A DNA stretch of 64,000 bases. It comes from Ectopseudomonas mendocina. GTDB taxonomy: Bacteria > Pseudomonadota > Gammaproteobacteria > Pseudomonadales > Pseudomonadaceae. Made by a program: the position numbers and the translations under genes. Within the stretch, counting starts at the first letter, position 1. Each line of letters begins with the position of its first letter. Location of the stretch: NCBI RefSeq assembly GCF_008041835.1, contig NZ_VRYE01000005.1:80195-144194 (forward strand), written 5' to 3'. Under the pieces are notes generated by a model. The model had not been told where the DNA came from. It ran no database searches and saw only the letters and a list, made by a program, of their open reading frames with translations. Below, in pieces: positions 40,877-48,915 of this stretch.

Positions 40877-42313
40877 CTACATCGGTCGATCAGGCTGTGA
40901 CTGCAAGGCACATTCACCCAGTACGCGCAGACCCTTGGCCAGTTCTGGAGACAGCGGCCTGCCCAGGCATAATCTCAGGCCTGTAGTGGGCTGACCATCA
41001 GCGAAGAAGATGCCACTGCCGGCGATATGGTAGCCCTGCTGATGTGCCAACTGTTGCAGCTTGGCCATGTCGGTGCTCATCGGTAATTCCAGCCAGTGGA
41101 TGAACCCTCCACGTGGTGGTACGTAAAGCGTGCCTGGCGGGAATGACGAATCCACCAGTGCCCGCATCAAGTCGCTCGTGGTGGCCAGTTGTTCGCGTAG
41201 CCGAGCGCAGTGTTCGTCCATGTACCCACGGCCGATGAACTCGTTCAGCGTGCTTTGTGCCAGGCTCGATACCGCCAGGTTGCGCGAAAACATCTGGGCG
41301 AGGATGGCATCGCGGTACTTGCCGGCCACGCACCAACCTACTCGGTAACCCGGAGCGACAGTCTTGGAGAACGATGAGCAGTAGATGGTCTGCCCGGTGT
41401 GGTCATGGCTCTTGAGTGCCCTCGGTCGCTCGGCCTCCGGTACCAGATCGAAGAAGATGTCGTCCTCGATGATTGGCACAGCAGCCTCGCTAGCCAGCAG
41501 CGCCAGCCTGGCACGGGCGTGATCGGGCATGATGAAGCCGCGTGGGTTCTGCAGGGTGGGGTTGAGGAAGATTACATCGACTTTCTTCTGTTTCAGCGCC
41601 TCCTCCAGGTGTTCCATGTCGATCCCGCTTTCCGCGTGGGTACGTATGGGCAGCGCACGCATTCCAAGACGCTCGATGGTTTGCAGGATCCCGTAGTAGG
41701 TAGGCGTTTCTATGGCTACGGTGGCGCCAGGAGGGGCGATGGATTCCAGGGCCAGCTCCAGGGCTACGGTGTCCCCGGAGGTCACCAGCACTTCGTCAGG
41801 GCTGCAGACCACCCCTCGGCTAAGCATCAGCCCAGCGATGCGCCGGCGCAGTGCCGCATGGCCAGGTGGTGGTATCAGCTCGGCAATCGACAGGTTGGCT
41901 TTGCTGGCTAGCGTGGCCGTACATTTGTTGAGTAGCACGTGCGGGGTGAGGTCGCCATGCAACACCGCTGAACTCAATGAAAGGCCAGTACTGCTTGTCG
42001 CCTGAGAAAGCATGGCGACTACCGCGTGATTGACATTGACCGTGACGGTTGAAAAATCGAAGGTGCTTTCCATGCTGGCGCGCCCAGCAGCCGATACGAA
42101 GTAGCCGACCCTAGGTACGCTCAACACGTAGGCATTGGCCTCAAGGTCAACTAGGGCTCGCTGCACGGTGGTGATGCTGGTGGTAAACAGGCGAGCTAAC
42201 GTGCGGATCGACGGCAACTTTGTCTGTGCTGGCCATTCACCGCTGTCGATCTGGCGAATTATCCAGTCCTTGACTATCCGCCAGCGTTTATCAGCTACAT
42301 CGAACCGATCCAT
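40877..42313 (-). CDS. MocR/GntR-type regulator with PLP-binding aminotransferase domain
   Basis: 478 residues. Residues 1-75 form a GntR winged helix (LPSIRTLARLFTTSITTVQR). Residues 95-470 form a fold-type I aminotransferase-like domain with NPTLQNPRGFIMPDHA, IIEDDIFFDLVPEAER and the PLP lysine in SSFSKTVAPGYRVGW. MocR proteins sense amines or amino acids through PLP chemistry. It is the last gene of the sbnA-led operon, starting 15 bases after the permease stop with AAGG upstream. That placement suggests it controls the operon and senses a pathway compound, possibly L-Dap itself, an inference. Confidence 0.9.
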   Translation of the reverse strand: MDRFDVADKRWRIVKDWIIRQIDSGEWPAQTKLPSIRTLARLFTTSITTVQRALVDLEANAYVLSVPRVGYFVSAAGRASMESTFDFSTVTVNVNHAVVAMLSQATSSTGLSLSSAVLHGDLTPHVLLNKCTATLASKANLSIAELIPPPGHAALRRRIAGLMLSRGVVCSPDEVLVTSGDTVALELALESIAPPGATVAIETPTYYGILQTIERLGMRALPIRTHAESGIDMEHLEEALKQKKVDVIFLNPTLQNPRGFIMPDHARARLALLASEAAVPIIEDDIFFDLVPEAERPRALKSHDHTGQTIYCSSFSKTVAPGYRVGWCVAGKYRDAILAQMFSRNLAVSSLAQSTLNEFIGRGYMDEHCARLREQLATTSDLMRALVDSSFPPGTLYVPPRGGFIHWLELPMSTDMAKLQQLAHQQGYHIAGSGIFFADGQPTTGLRLCLGRPLSPELAKGLRVLGECALQSQPDRPM

Positions 42314-42328
42314 GGGTGCCTTGGTGAC

Positions 42329-43765
42329 TCAGTAATGACGGCCCAGAACATAAAGTAAAACCATTCCGGTTGCAGCAACGATGGCGATATTCAGCGCTAC
42401 CAGGCCGAAGGCGAAGCGGATAAGTCTGTGTTCTTCGTCGCGGTTGGCTGCCGCCAGCCCGGTGATCAGCGACAGGATCGACAGCGAGCCCAGTGCACCA
42501 TGCCCAGCGGCGCTGTTCACCATCGCTGCGAGCCATGGCCCGTAGTCGTTGCCCAGGGCGGCAATCGACGGCATCACCAGGGTGTTGCCGCCCACGTTGG
42601 AGCCGGTGACGTAGCCGGCGATACCGGCCAGCAGCGCCACGGTCGGCGCCAGCGAAATCCCCGACAGCGATTGCAGGGCGCGCTGCGCCTCGACCAGAAA
42701 GCCCGCGTTGACCATCACCTGCGACAGCAGCAGGAACAGAAAGATGGTCGCTACCGGGAACTTGGCGCGCTTGAGCAGCGAGGCCCACGGGAAGCTGCCC
42801 TCGGCGCGCTGGCGCAGGGTCACCAGCACGGTGACGATCAGCAGCGCCAGCCCCGGCGAAGCCAGCGGTTTCCACGACACATGCTCGCCCTTGATCACCC
42901 ATACGCTATCCCATCCCGACAGCATGAAAAGGGCTCGCGAGGCGACGATCACACCCAGCAACGCCAGGTACGGCCAAGCCGCCGTCGGCCAGCGCACCAG
43001 ACGTTTGCGCTGTGCGAACGAGATCAACAGACCTACAGCGGCCACCACCAGTCCGGCGAGTACGCCTGACGCTTCTGGCCCGACGAAACGGTTGATGCTG
43101 TACAGCACCGCGCTGAACAGCACCGAAACCGCACACAAGCCCAGCCACGGCAGGGCGGCGCGAATGCCGGCCTGCCACAGGGCGATGCCCGCCAGGATCA
43201 AGAACACCGGCGCGCTGATCAGCGCCGAATGGCTGCCCAGCTCGTTGGCCGGCAGGTGGGTGAGCAAGCCGCCTATCACCGTGGCTAAGCCCAGGGTGCC
43301 CCAGGGCATGATGACCATGCCGGCCAGGGCGATCTTCATCCCTGCCTGGCGCGAGAACAGCCCCATCAGCAGCGGCACGGTGGCGATCAGTGATACGCCA
43401 AAGCCGGTCATCGCTTCTAGCAGCGGTGCGAGGCCCAGCACGATGAATATCACCTGTGCCGGCGGCTTCCAGCCCAGTTCACGCACCCATGTGCCGATAG
43501 CCTGTGGCGCGCCGCCGCGCTCCACCAGGATGACGAAGGCCAGCCCCGGCACGATCACGCAGGCAGTGCTCAGGAACAGAATGATCGTATCCTTGATGAT
43601 CGCCGAGCTGGCGGCCGCCGACAGCGGCGCCGCGGCTCCCATGCCCCACAGCAGGAAGACCATCGCGACGCCGACCAGCGCTGCCTGCACGGGCGGGCGA
43701 CGCACCAGCAGGATTAAGGCGATCACCAGGCCAATGGGCGACATTTGCAACAAGAGAGTAGCCAT
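42329..43765 (-). CDS. LldP-type (lactate permease family) transporter
   Basis: 478-residue membrane protein with about 12-13 helices. It has the family's LLLQMSPIGLVIALILLVRR opening, PLLEAMTGFGVSLIATVPLL, PWGTLGLATVIGGLLTHLPA and GYVTGSNVGGNTLVMPSI, a glycine-rich helix typical of LldP (TC 2.A.14). Shorter than LldP itself (about 550). Members move lactate, glycolate and similar acids with protons. AAGGAACAC precedes the ATG and the gap to the GST stop is 12 bases. In this operon it could import a precursor or move the product; direction cannot be read from sequence. Confidence 0.87.
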   Translation of the reverse strand: MATLLLQMSPIGLVIALILLVRRPPVQAALVGVAMVFLLWGMGAAAPLSAAASSAIIKDTIILFLSTACVIVPGLAFVILVERGGAPQAIGTWVRELGWKPPAQVIFIVLGLAPLLEAMTGFGVSLIATVPLLMGLFSRQAGMKIALAGMVIMPWGTLGLATVIGGLLTHLPANELGSHSALISAPVFLILAGIALWQAGIRAALPWLGLCAVSVLFSAVLYSINRFVGPEASGVLAGLVVAAVGLLISFAQRKRLVRWPTAAWPYLALLGVIVASRALFMLSGWDSVWVIKGEHVSWKPLASPGLALLIVTVLVTLRQRAEGSFPWASLLKRAKFPVATIFLFLLLSQVMVNAGFLVEAQRALQSLSGISLAPTVALLAGIAGYVTGSNVGGNTLVMPSIAALGNDYGPWLAAMVNSAAGHGALGSLSILSLITGLAAANRDEEHRLIRFAFGLVALNIAIVAATGMVLLYVLGRHY

Positions 43766-43777
43766 GTGCTGTGTTCC

Positions 43778-44392
43778 TTAATCGTGGGTCTGACCGCTGT
43801 ACTCGGTGGCGCGCATCGAGGGGCGGTTGCAGAAACGCTGGTACCAGGCGCTCAGGCGAGGGTGCTGGGAGAAGTCCGAGAGTTCGCGGAACACGATCCA
43901 GTCCAGGGCGGTGCCCAGCGCTATGTGGCCGACGTTCAGCGGGCCGTCGAGTTCGACCTGTTGTTCGAGGTAGCGGTACGACTCTTCGAGCTTGTACTTC
44001 TGGCCATCGCCATAGGCCGGATAGCGCAGGTGCACCGGGCGGCGTTCGACTTCCCAGCGCAGTTTGATGCCGACATCGCACAGGCCTTGGGCCAGCGCCT
44101 GCAGGCGCAGGGCCTGGTAGCGCTCGGGGCCTTGTAGCGGGATCAGTTTTGGCCCTTGGTGCGAGGTGTCGAGGTAGTCGCAGATCACGATTGAGTCGAA
44201 CAGCGCCTCGCCCTTGGGCAGTATCAGCACCGGCACCTTGCCCAGCGGGTTGGCCTGGTAGATGGTCTCGTTGCGGGTGGTGGGGCTGGTTTCGTGGTGG
44301 ATCACCTCCAGGCGCTCGGCAAGCCCGAGCTCATGTGCCATTACCAGCACCTTGCGGGCGTAGGGCGAGTGGGTCTGGTAGTAGAGCTTCAT
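43778..44392 (-). CDS. Glutathione S-transferase-family protein
   Basis: 204 residues. The N-terminal thioredoxin-like domain begins MKLYYQTHSPYARKVLVMAH, with NPLGKVPVLILPKGEALFDS and IVICDYLD, the usual glutathione-binding cis-Pro (VPVL) and Asp-Ser motif. The C-terminal helical domain follows. The HSPYARK segment has a Ser at the catalytic position. The start at 44392 overlaps the preceding stop as ATGA, so it is coupled to the FAD/NAD(P) gene. Its reaction is unknown; it might use glutathione as cofactor in a step of the L-Dap-derived pathway or for detoxification. Confidence 0.87.
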   Translation of the reverse strand: MKLYYQTHSPYARKVLVMAHELGLAERLEVIHHETSPTTRNETIYQANPLGKVPVLILPKGEALFDSIVICDYLDTSHQGPKLIPLQGPERYQALRLQALAQGLCDVGIKLRWEVERRPVHLRYPAYGDGQKYKLEESYRYLEQQVELDGPLNVGHIALGTALDWIVFRELSDFSQHPRLSAWYQRFCNRPSMRATEYSGQTHD

Positions 44393-46179
44393 GGGGCGGT
44401 CCCTGTGTCGAGGATGGCCGAGGCGGCCTTGTGGGCGTCGATGAACAGGCGTGACGGTGCGCCGGCCGAGGTGACGTAGTGGTTGTAGTAGCACGAGCCC
44501 TCGGCCAGCGGCCCGAGCATCCAGAGGTTGCGCACCGGTTCGCCGTTGCTGGCGCGCGGGTGGCAGGCAGCGTCGACATCGATGCCATCCAGGCCCGGCA
44601 CATCGGTGCGCGGGCGGATCAGGCCAAGTCGTGCCAGGTCGCGCACCGGGGCGCAGTCGCTGTCGTTCACGCCGCTGCCCTGCACGTAACCGGCCACGCG
44701 CCGGTAAGGCTTGGCGGCTGGCGCGGCGCCCGGAGGCAGGAAGGTCAGCAGCCCGGCGTCGCTCAAGGCCAGCAGGTCGGCGTGACGTTCCTTCTGCGGC
44801 CCGGCCACCAGGCGGTTGATCGCCTTGTGCCAGCGGCCGTAGAACTGTCGGTGCGAGGCTTCGGTGAGTCCGTCGAAGTCGACCGCCTCGCGCAGCCGGT
44901 CACGCAGGTCGCGCCACACTTCGATGGCCGCCTTGACCGGCGACTCGGCGCGGCCGATGCGGGCCTCGTACAGGTCGGTCTCGATGGCGTCGTAGATCCA
45001 CGCATGGTAGTTGTGCGCGTTCACCTGCGCCGGCAGGCTGTGCAGGATCAGCGCCTGCGGATCGATAGCGCCGGACAGCGCCTCGTAGTGACGCAGCAGT
45101 CCCTCGCTTTCGCGGGTGTCGGTGGGCGTCTGCAGGCTGACAGTGCGCAGTTGCTCCAGCACTTCATGGTGGCGCGCCGGGTCAGTCTTGGCGTGCAGCA
45201 CCGCCATGCCGGCCGCGCGCATTTCCAGTAGCATGCGCGGCAGCACGTCGCGCTCGAAGTCCAGCTGGCCGTTCTGCGCCTGCTGACGCAGCGCATCGAT
45301 ATGAGTGCTGGTGAGGAAGATCGGCTTGTGCCGTGGCGCCCGGGTCAGGCCATTGGGGCGCGCGCGGAACGGCAGGCCGTCACGCGACTGGATATAGATC
45401 ACCGGCTCCTTGCCGGATGGGAAGTACACATGGCTGGCGTCGGCCATGCGGCGGTAGGCGCCACCGCGGCCAGAGGTCAGCGCCGCCAGGGTATCCATCG
45501 CCCCCAGGCCCAGCCCTTCGAGCAGCACGGCTTCGCCGGCGGCGATGCTGTCGAGGCTGCCCGGCAGCGGGTAGATATCGCCCACCTGGCCTTCCTCGTC
45601 TGCCCGCACCCGCCCGGTATGGCCGACGGTCAGGATCAACCGTTCCACGGTCACACTGTCGCCCGACGGCAGCTTGAGCAGGTAAGCCTGCTGCGCATCG
45701 GTGCGCACGCCGACCACCGGATGCTGGTGCAGGCGCACCGCCACCCAGGCAGGCGCGCTACGCAGGATGCGCGAGAAGGCGTCGGCCAGATAGGCACCGA
45801 GCAGCCGGCGTGGGAGGAAGTCTTCCGGCTCTACCACGCGCCCCTCGTCGGCCACCAGGCCGGTTTTCGGGTCGACCTTGACCCCCTTGGCCCGGCACCA
45901 GTCCAGAAAGTCCGGACCCGAGCGTTCACGTGCATTGTGCAAGGTGCCGAAGGCCGCCGCGTCGGGGTATACCCCGAGTTGCCCGGCCACGGTGTTGAGC
46001 AGCAGGTAGGCCGGTTGGTCGGGCCAGTGGGCGCCGGTGCCGAACACGTTGGGGTCGAAGATGTCGATCACCAGCGGCTGTTGCGGGCGGGTCTCGGCGA
46101 TGCTCAGCAGGCGCTCGAAGATCGATAGCCCGCGCGAGCCGCAGCCTACCAGGCCGACATGCAGGGGCTTGCTCACCAT
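44389..46179 (-). CDS. FAD/NAD(P)-binding protein (YdhS-like, PF13454 type)
   Basis: 596 residues. The N-terminus LHVGLVGCGSRGLSIFERLL is a Rossmann dinucleotide-binding motif (GxGxxG), followed by VIDIFDPNVFGTGAHWPDQP and LLLNTVAGQLGVYP. Near residue 180, LILTVGHTGRVR is the second-strand ATG-like motif (TVGH). This is the YdhS/FAD-NAD(P)-binding family, whose members are uncharacterised. Its 250-residue C-terminal part has no recognised domain. GGGGAGGAG precedes the ATG. It overlaps sbnB by 7 bases and the GST gene by 4, so it is the central enzyme of the operon. It may be an N- or C-oxygenase acting on L-Dap (inference). Confidence 0.85.
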   Translation of the reverse strand: MVSKPLHVGLVGCGSRGLSIFERLLSIAETRPQQPLVIDIFDPNVFGTGAHWPDQPAYLLLNTVAGQLGVYPDAAAFGTLHNARERSGPDFLDWCRAKGVKVDPKTGLVADEGRVVEPEDFLPRRLLGAYLADAFSRILRSAPAWVAVRLHQHPVVGVRTDAQQAYLLKLPSGDSVTVERLILTVGHTGRVRADEEGQVGDIYPLPGSLDSIAAGEAVLLEGLGLGAMDTLAALTSGRGGAYRRMADASHVYFPSGKEPVIYIQSRDGLPFRARPNGLTRAPRHKPIFLTSTHIDALRQQAQNGQLDFERDVLPRMLLEMRAAGMAVLHAKTDPARHHEVLEQLRTVSLQTPTDTRESEGLLRHYEALSGAIDPQALILHSLPAQVNAHNYHAWIYDAIETDLYEARIGRAESPVKAAIEVWRDLRDRLREAVDFDGLTEASHRQFYGRWHKAINRLVAGPQKERHADLLALSDAGLLTFLPPGAAPAAKPYRRVAGYVQGSGVNDSDCAPVRDLARLGLIRPRTDVPGLDGIDVDAACHPRASNGEPVRNLWMLGPLAEGSCYYNHYVTSAGAPSRLFIDAHKAASAILDTGTAP

Positions 46180-47204
46180 CTGCGCTCCTCCCCGAAGAAC
46201 GACGGCACAGCGACTGCCGAGCCTTGCTCGAGGGCGACGTCATGGATACGCCGGCCCAGAGCCAGGTCGAGGATGCCCATGCCGAACGGCGAATAGATCA
46301 GTGGCTTGTCACTTTTCACCTGTAGTTCGTCGCGCAGGATCTGCGCCACGGTGCCGGTGACGAAATCGCGGTGGCCGAAGCGCTGCTCGGCCAGATGCGG
46401 CGAAGTGTGGGCCTTGAGGCAGTGGCTGACGTCGTCGAAGTAGTTGTAGCTGGCGGCGACGATGCCGGCGTCGATGTCGCGCAGTGAGATGTTCAGCACG
46501 ATCTGGCCTGGGCGGAAGGTGTCGTCGCCGCTGACGTAGGGCGTCCCGGCGCTGGTGGCGAACACCACGATATCGGCCTTGAGCGCTTCTTCCAGCGACC
46601 ACAGTTGCACCTGTGGCAGACCCAGCTGCTCGCCGAAACCGGCCAAGGCCTCGGCTGACTCGCGGTTGAGGTCATGCACGCCGACTTGGCCGAACGACCA
46701 GTCGTCGCCGATGAAGGTATCGAGGATGTTGCGGGCGATTACGCCGCCGCCAATGATCGACAGGCTGCCGGCGCGCTTGTGTTTGTCATTGAGCAGCCAG
46801 GCGCCTAGCACGGCCGAGGCGGCGGTGCGCACGGCGCTGATCAGCGCGCCTTCGAGCAGGGCGTAGGGGTAGCCGGTTTGCGGGTCGTTGAGGATCAGTA
46901 CCGCCGAGGCCCTTGGGATGCCGGCGTGGATGTTGTCCGGGTAGCTGGCGATCCACTTGATGCCTGACACCGACTGTTCGCCCTGTTTGTCGACGATCGC
47001 CGCCGGCAGGGCAATGATGCGGTTGGCCGGCTCTTCGGGGAAACGCAGGAAGTAGCTGTCCGGGTTGACGGTTTCGCCGCGCTCGTGGGTGAGGTAGGTC
47101 TGTGCGACCACCTCGATGGCCTCCTGGCGCATGCCGGCAAGAATGTCCTTGACGGTGGCGCCGGGGATTACGTGGAACGGGGGAATCGAAGCTTGTGCAG
47201 TCAT
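46173..47204 (-). CDS. sbnB: L-2,3-diaminopropionate synthesis protein SbnB (ACEGA dehydrogenase type)
   Basis: 343 residues of the ornithine cyclodeaminase/mu-crystallin family. The Staphylococcus aureus homologue oxidatively cleaves N-(1-amino-1-carboxyl-2-ethyl)-glutamate to L-Dap and 2-oxoglutarate with NAD. Seen here: SVSGIKWIASYPDNIHAGIP (substrate/NAD region), RTAASAVLGAWLLNDKHKRA and LSIIGGGVIARNILDTFIGD for the dinucleotide fold, and FATSAGTPYVSGDDTFRPGQ. The start lies 6 bases after the sbnA stop and its 3' end overlaps the FAD gene, so all three should be co-translated. Function follows from the sbnA neighbour. Confidence 0.93.
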   Translation of the reverse strand: MTAQASIPPFHVIPGATVKDILAGMRQEAIEVVAQTYLTHERGETVNPDSYFLRFPEEPANRIIALPAAIVDKQGEQSVSGIKWIASYPDNIHAGIPRASAVLILNDPQTGYPYALLEGALISAVRTAASAVLGAWLLNDKHKRAGSLSIIGGGVIARNILDTFIGDDWSFGQVGVHDLNRESAEALAGFGEQLGLPQVQLWSLEEALKADIVVFATSAGTPYVSGDDTFRPGQIVLNISLRDIDAGIVAASYNYFDDVSHCLKAHTSPHLAEQRFGHRDFVTGTVAQILRDELQVKSDKPLIYSPFGMGILDLALGRRIHDVALEQGSAVAVPSFFGEERRW

Positions 47205-47210
47205 GACTGG

Positions 47211-48185
47211 TTACGCCGTAAGGGAGAGAGGGAATTCGGGGAACAACGGTTGCAGCGCATCCGGGCCCAAGCGTTGGCTGATCCAGTCGTCTGAATAGAG
47301 GGTTTCCAGGTAGCGCTCGCCCATGTCCGGGGAGATCGCCACCACCACATCGTCCGGGCGGATCTGCGCTGCCCACTGCTGCACGCCGGCCAGCACCGTG
47401 CCGGTGGAACCACCGAACAGCAGGCCGTAGCGCTGCGCCAGCCAACGGCACACCTGCACCGTGCGCACCTCGGGCACGGTGAGGAAGGCGTGGATATCGC
47501 TGGGCTCATAGATCTCAGGGCGGCGGCTGGTGCCGAGCCCCGGGATATGGCGGGTGCCGCCGGGCAGGCCGAAGGTCACCGAACCGACCGAGTCCACCGC
47601 GATCACCTTGGTGCGCGGGTGGTGGTCGGCGAAGTAGCGCTTGCAGCCCATCAGCGTGCCGGTGGTCCCGGCGCCAACGAACAGGTAGTCGACATGCCCG
47701 AACTTCTCGGCGATGGCCCGCGCGGTGGCGTTGTAGTGGGCCAGCGGGTTGTTCGGGTTCTGGTACTGGTTCAGCCAGATGTAGTCGGAGTTCTGCGCAA
47801 CCATCTGTTCGATCAGGCGGATGCGCGAGTAGAGGAATCCACCGTTCTCATCGCGCTGGTCGACCACGATCACCTGCGCGCCGAGGGCCTGGATCAGCAT
47901 ACGGTTGGGCGCCGAGGTGTTTGGGTCGATGACGCAGACGAACTGGTAGCCCTTGGCCGCGCAGACCGTCGCCAGGGCCACGCCGAGGTTGCCCGAGGAG
48001 GATTCGATCAGCCGCGTTCTGGGCGTGATCAGCCCACGGCTTTCAAGGTCGGCGATGATCGCGTGGGCGGTCTTGAGCTTGATGGAGCCGGCCGGGTTCA
48101 GGCCCTCGATCTTCAAGTGCACCTTGGCACTGCACAGCTGATCGACCTGAACGTAGTTATTTTCATTTATTAATTGCTTTATCAC
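47211..48185 (-). CDS. sbnA: L-2,3-diaminopropionate synthesis protein SbnA (PLP-dependent synthase)
   Basis: 324 residues of the cysteine synthase-like PLP family. In S. aureus SbnA joins O-phosphoserine and glutamate to give the intermediate used by SbnB. Features: KIEGLNPAGSIKLKTAHAII with the PLP lysine, ESSSGNLGVALATVCAAKGY, GAGTTGTLMGCKRYFADHHP for phosphate binding, and DMGERYLETLYSDDW near the end, a segment characteristic of SbnA. The start is GTG at 48185 (an in-frame stop precedes it), with AAGGA 7 bases upstream. First gene of the six-gene operon. Confidence 0.94.
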   Translation of the reverse strand: MIKQLINENNYVQVDQLCSAKVHLKIEGLNPAGSIKLKTAHAIIADLESRGLITPRTRLIESSSGNLGVALATVCAAKGYQFVCVIDPNTSAPNRMLIQALGAQVIVVDQRDENGGFLYSRIRLIEQMVAQNSDYIWLNQYQNPNNPLAHYNATARAIAEKFGHVDYLFVGAGTTGTLMGCKRYFADHHPRTKVIAVDSVGSVTFGLPGGTRHIPGLGTSRRPEIYEPSDIHAFLTVPEVRTVQVCRWLAQRYGLLFGGSTGTVLAGVQQWAAQIRPDDVVVAISPDMGERYLETLYSDDWISQRLGPDALQPLFPEFPLSLTA

Positions 48186-48543
48186 TCATACGTCCTTGTT
48201 AGTTTTTCCGAGCGAAGCGTGCCGTTCGTATCAGTACCGCTGGATTTGAGTAGCGAGGTAGCGGGGCTGTGGGTAGTGGGTTTTAAGGTTCTACAAACGC
48301 GCTTTTCATCCATGGACAGGATGGTGCTCGTGGTGTTTTGGGGGTTGGCATACAGGCGCGCCAGGTGTAACTGGCGTTGCGAGAGCGATGGTGCGGGGAC
48401 GGGTTGGTAAGGCGACAGATACAGAAAAGCGGGGTTTTTCAATACAGGGAGCGCAGCCTTGGCGAGGACTCGGCAAATGGCTGGCCTACAGTCACCCGGA
48501 CAGCGAATCCTTTCCTCATGGGGGAGGTGCGAATGTGGCGCCC
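48186..48543. other. 358-base promoter region of the sbnA operon
   Basis: No supported gene. The region must hold the promoter of the six-gene operon and presumably the site of its MocR regulator, since both ends are set by the sbnA start and the terminator at 48544. I could not find a convincing -10/-35 pair or a clear repeat. Confidence 0.5.
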
Positions 48544-48568
48544 AAAAAAAGCCTCCTTTAGGAGGCTT
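48544..48568 (-). terminator. Rho-independent terminator of the dgc operon
   Basis: AAGCCTCC and GGAGGCTT (48549-48568) form an 8-bp stem with a 4-base loop; on the minus strand the stem is followed by a run of Ts (A7 at 48544-48550 on the plus strand). It starts 11 bases past the stop of the 83-residue gene. Confidence 0.92.
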
Positions 48569-48579
48569 GGTTTCAGGGT

Positions 48580-48831
48580 TCAAGCAGGCTTCGGCACCAG
48601 AGCCGGCAGCAGATGCCGGCTGATGGCTTCGCGCACATTCGGTAGCAAGGTGGCGCTGCCGCCAAGCAGTTCCTCTACCAGATGACGCAGGGCCACGGCG
48701 CGCTCCGGGCTGAGGCCACTGACGGCCAGTTCGCAGGCCTGCTCCGGCGTGGCGCCCGCGGGAATGCTCATGCCCAGCGCGATCAGGCGTTCGCGAAAAT
48801 CCTCCTGGTCGATCAGGTCGGCGTGCATCAT
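48580..48831 (-). CDS. Small hypothetical protein at the end of the dgc operon
   Basis: 83 residues from ATG 48831 (MMHADLIDQEDFRERLIALG). AAGGAGT is 8 bases upstream; an earlier in-frame ATG at 48885 lacks one. It is soluble and mostly helical, with PEQACELAVSGLSPERAVAL, then LLGGSATLLPNVREAISRHL. I do not recognise a named family. It lies 84 bases past etfB, just before a terminator, so it is probably the last gene of the transcript. The role may be accessory to the ETF or dimethylglycine enzymes. Confidence 0.7.
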   Translation of the reverse strand: MMHADLIDQEDFRERLIALGMSIPAGATPEQACELAVSGLSPERAVALRHLVEELLGGSATLLPNVREAISRHLLPALVPKPA

Positions 48832-48915
48832 GGTCGTGACTCCTTGTGGCAAGGCTGGCGTTTGACAACGTAGACGAAGCGGCAAGGGTGATGCAGGCAG
48901 TCTTCCAACCGCCTG

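Noticed and set aside
40877..48185. Siderophore operon of the staphyloferrin B type
   Set aside because: Only sbnA and sbnB are shared. There is no NIS synthetase, citrate synthase, decarboxylase or TonB receptor here.
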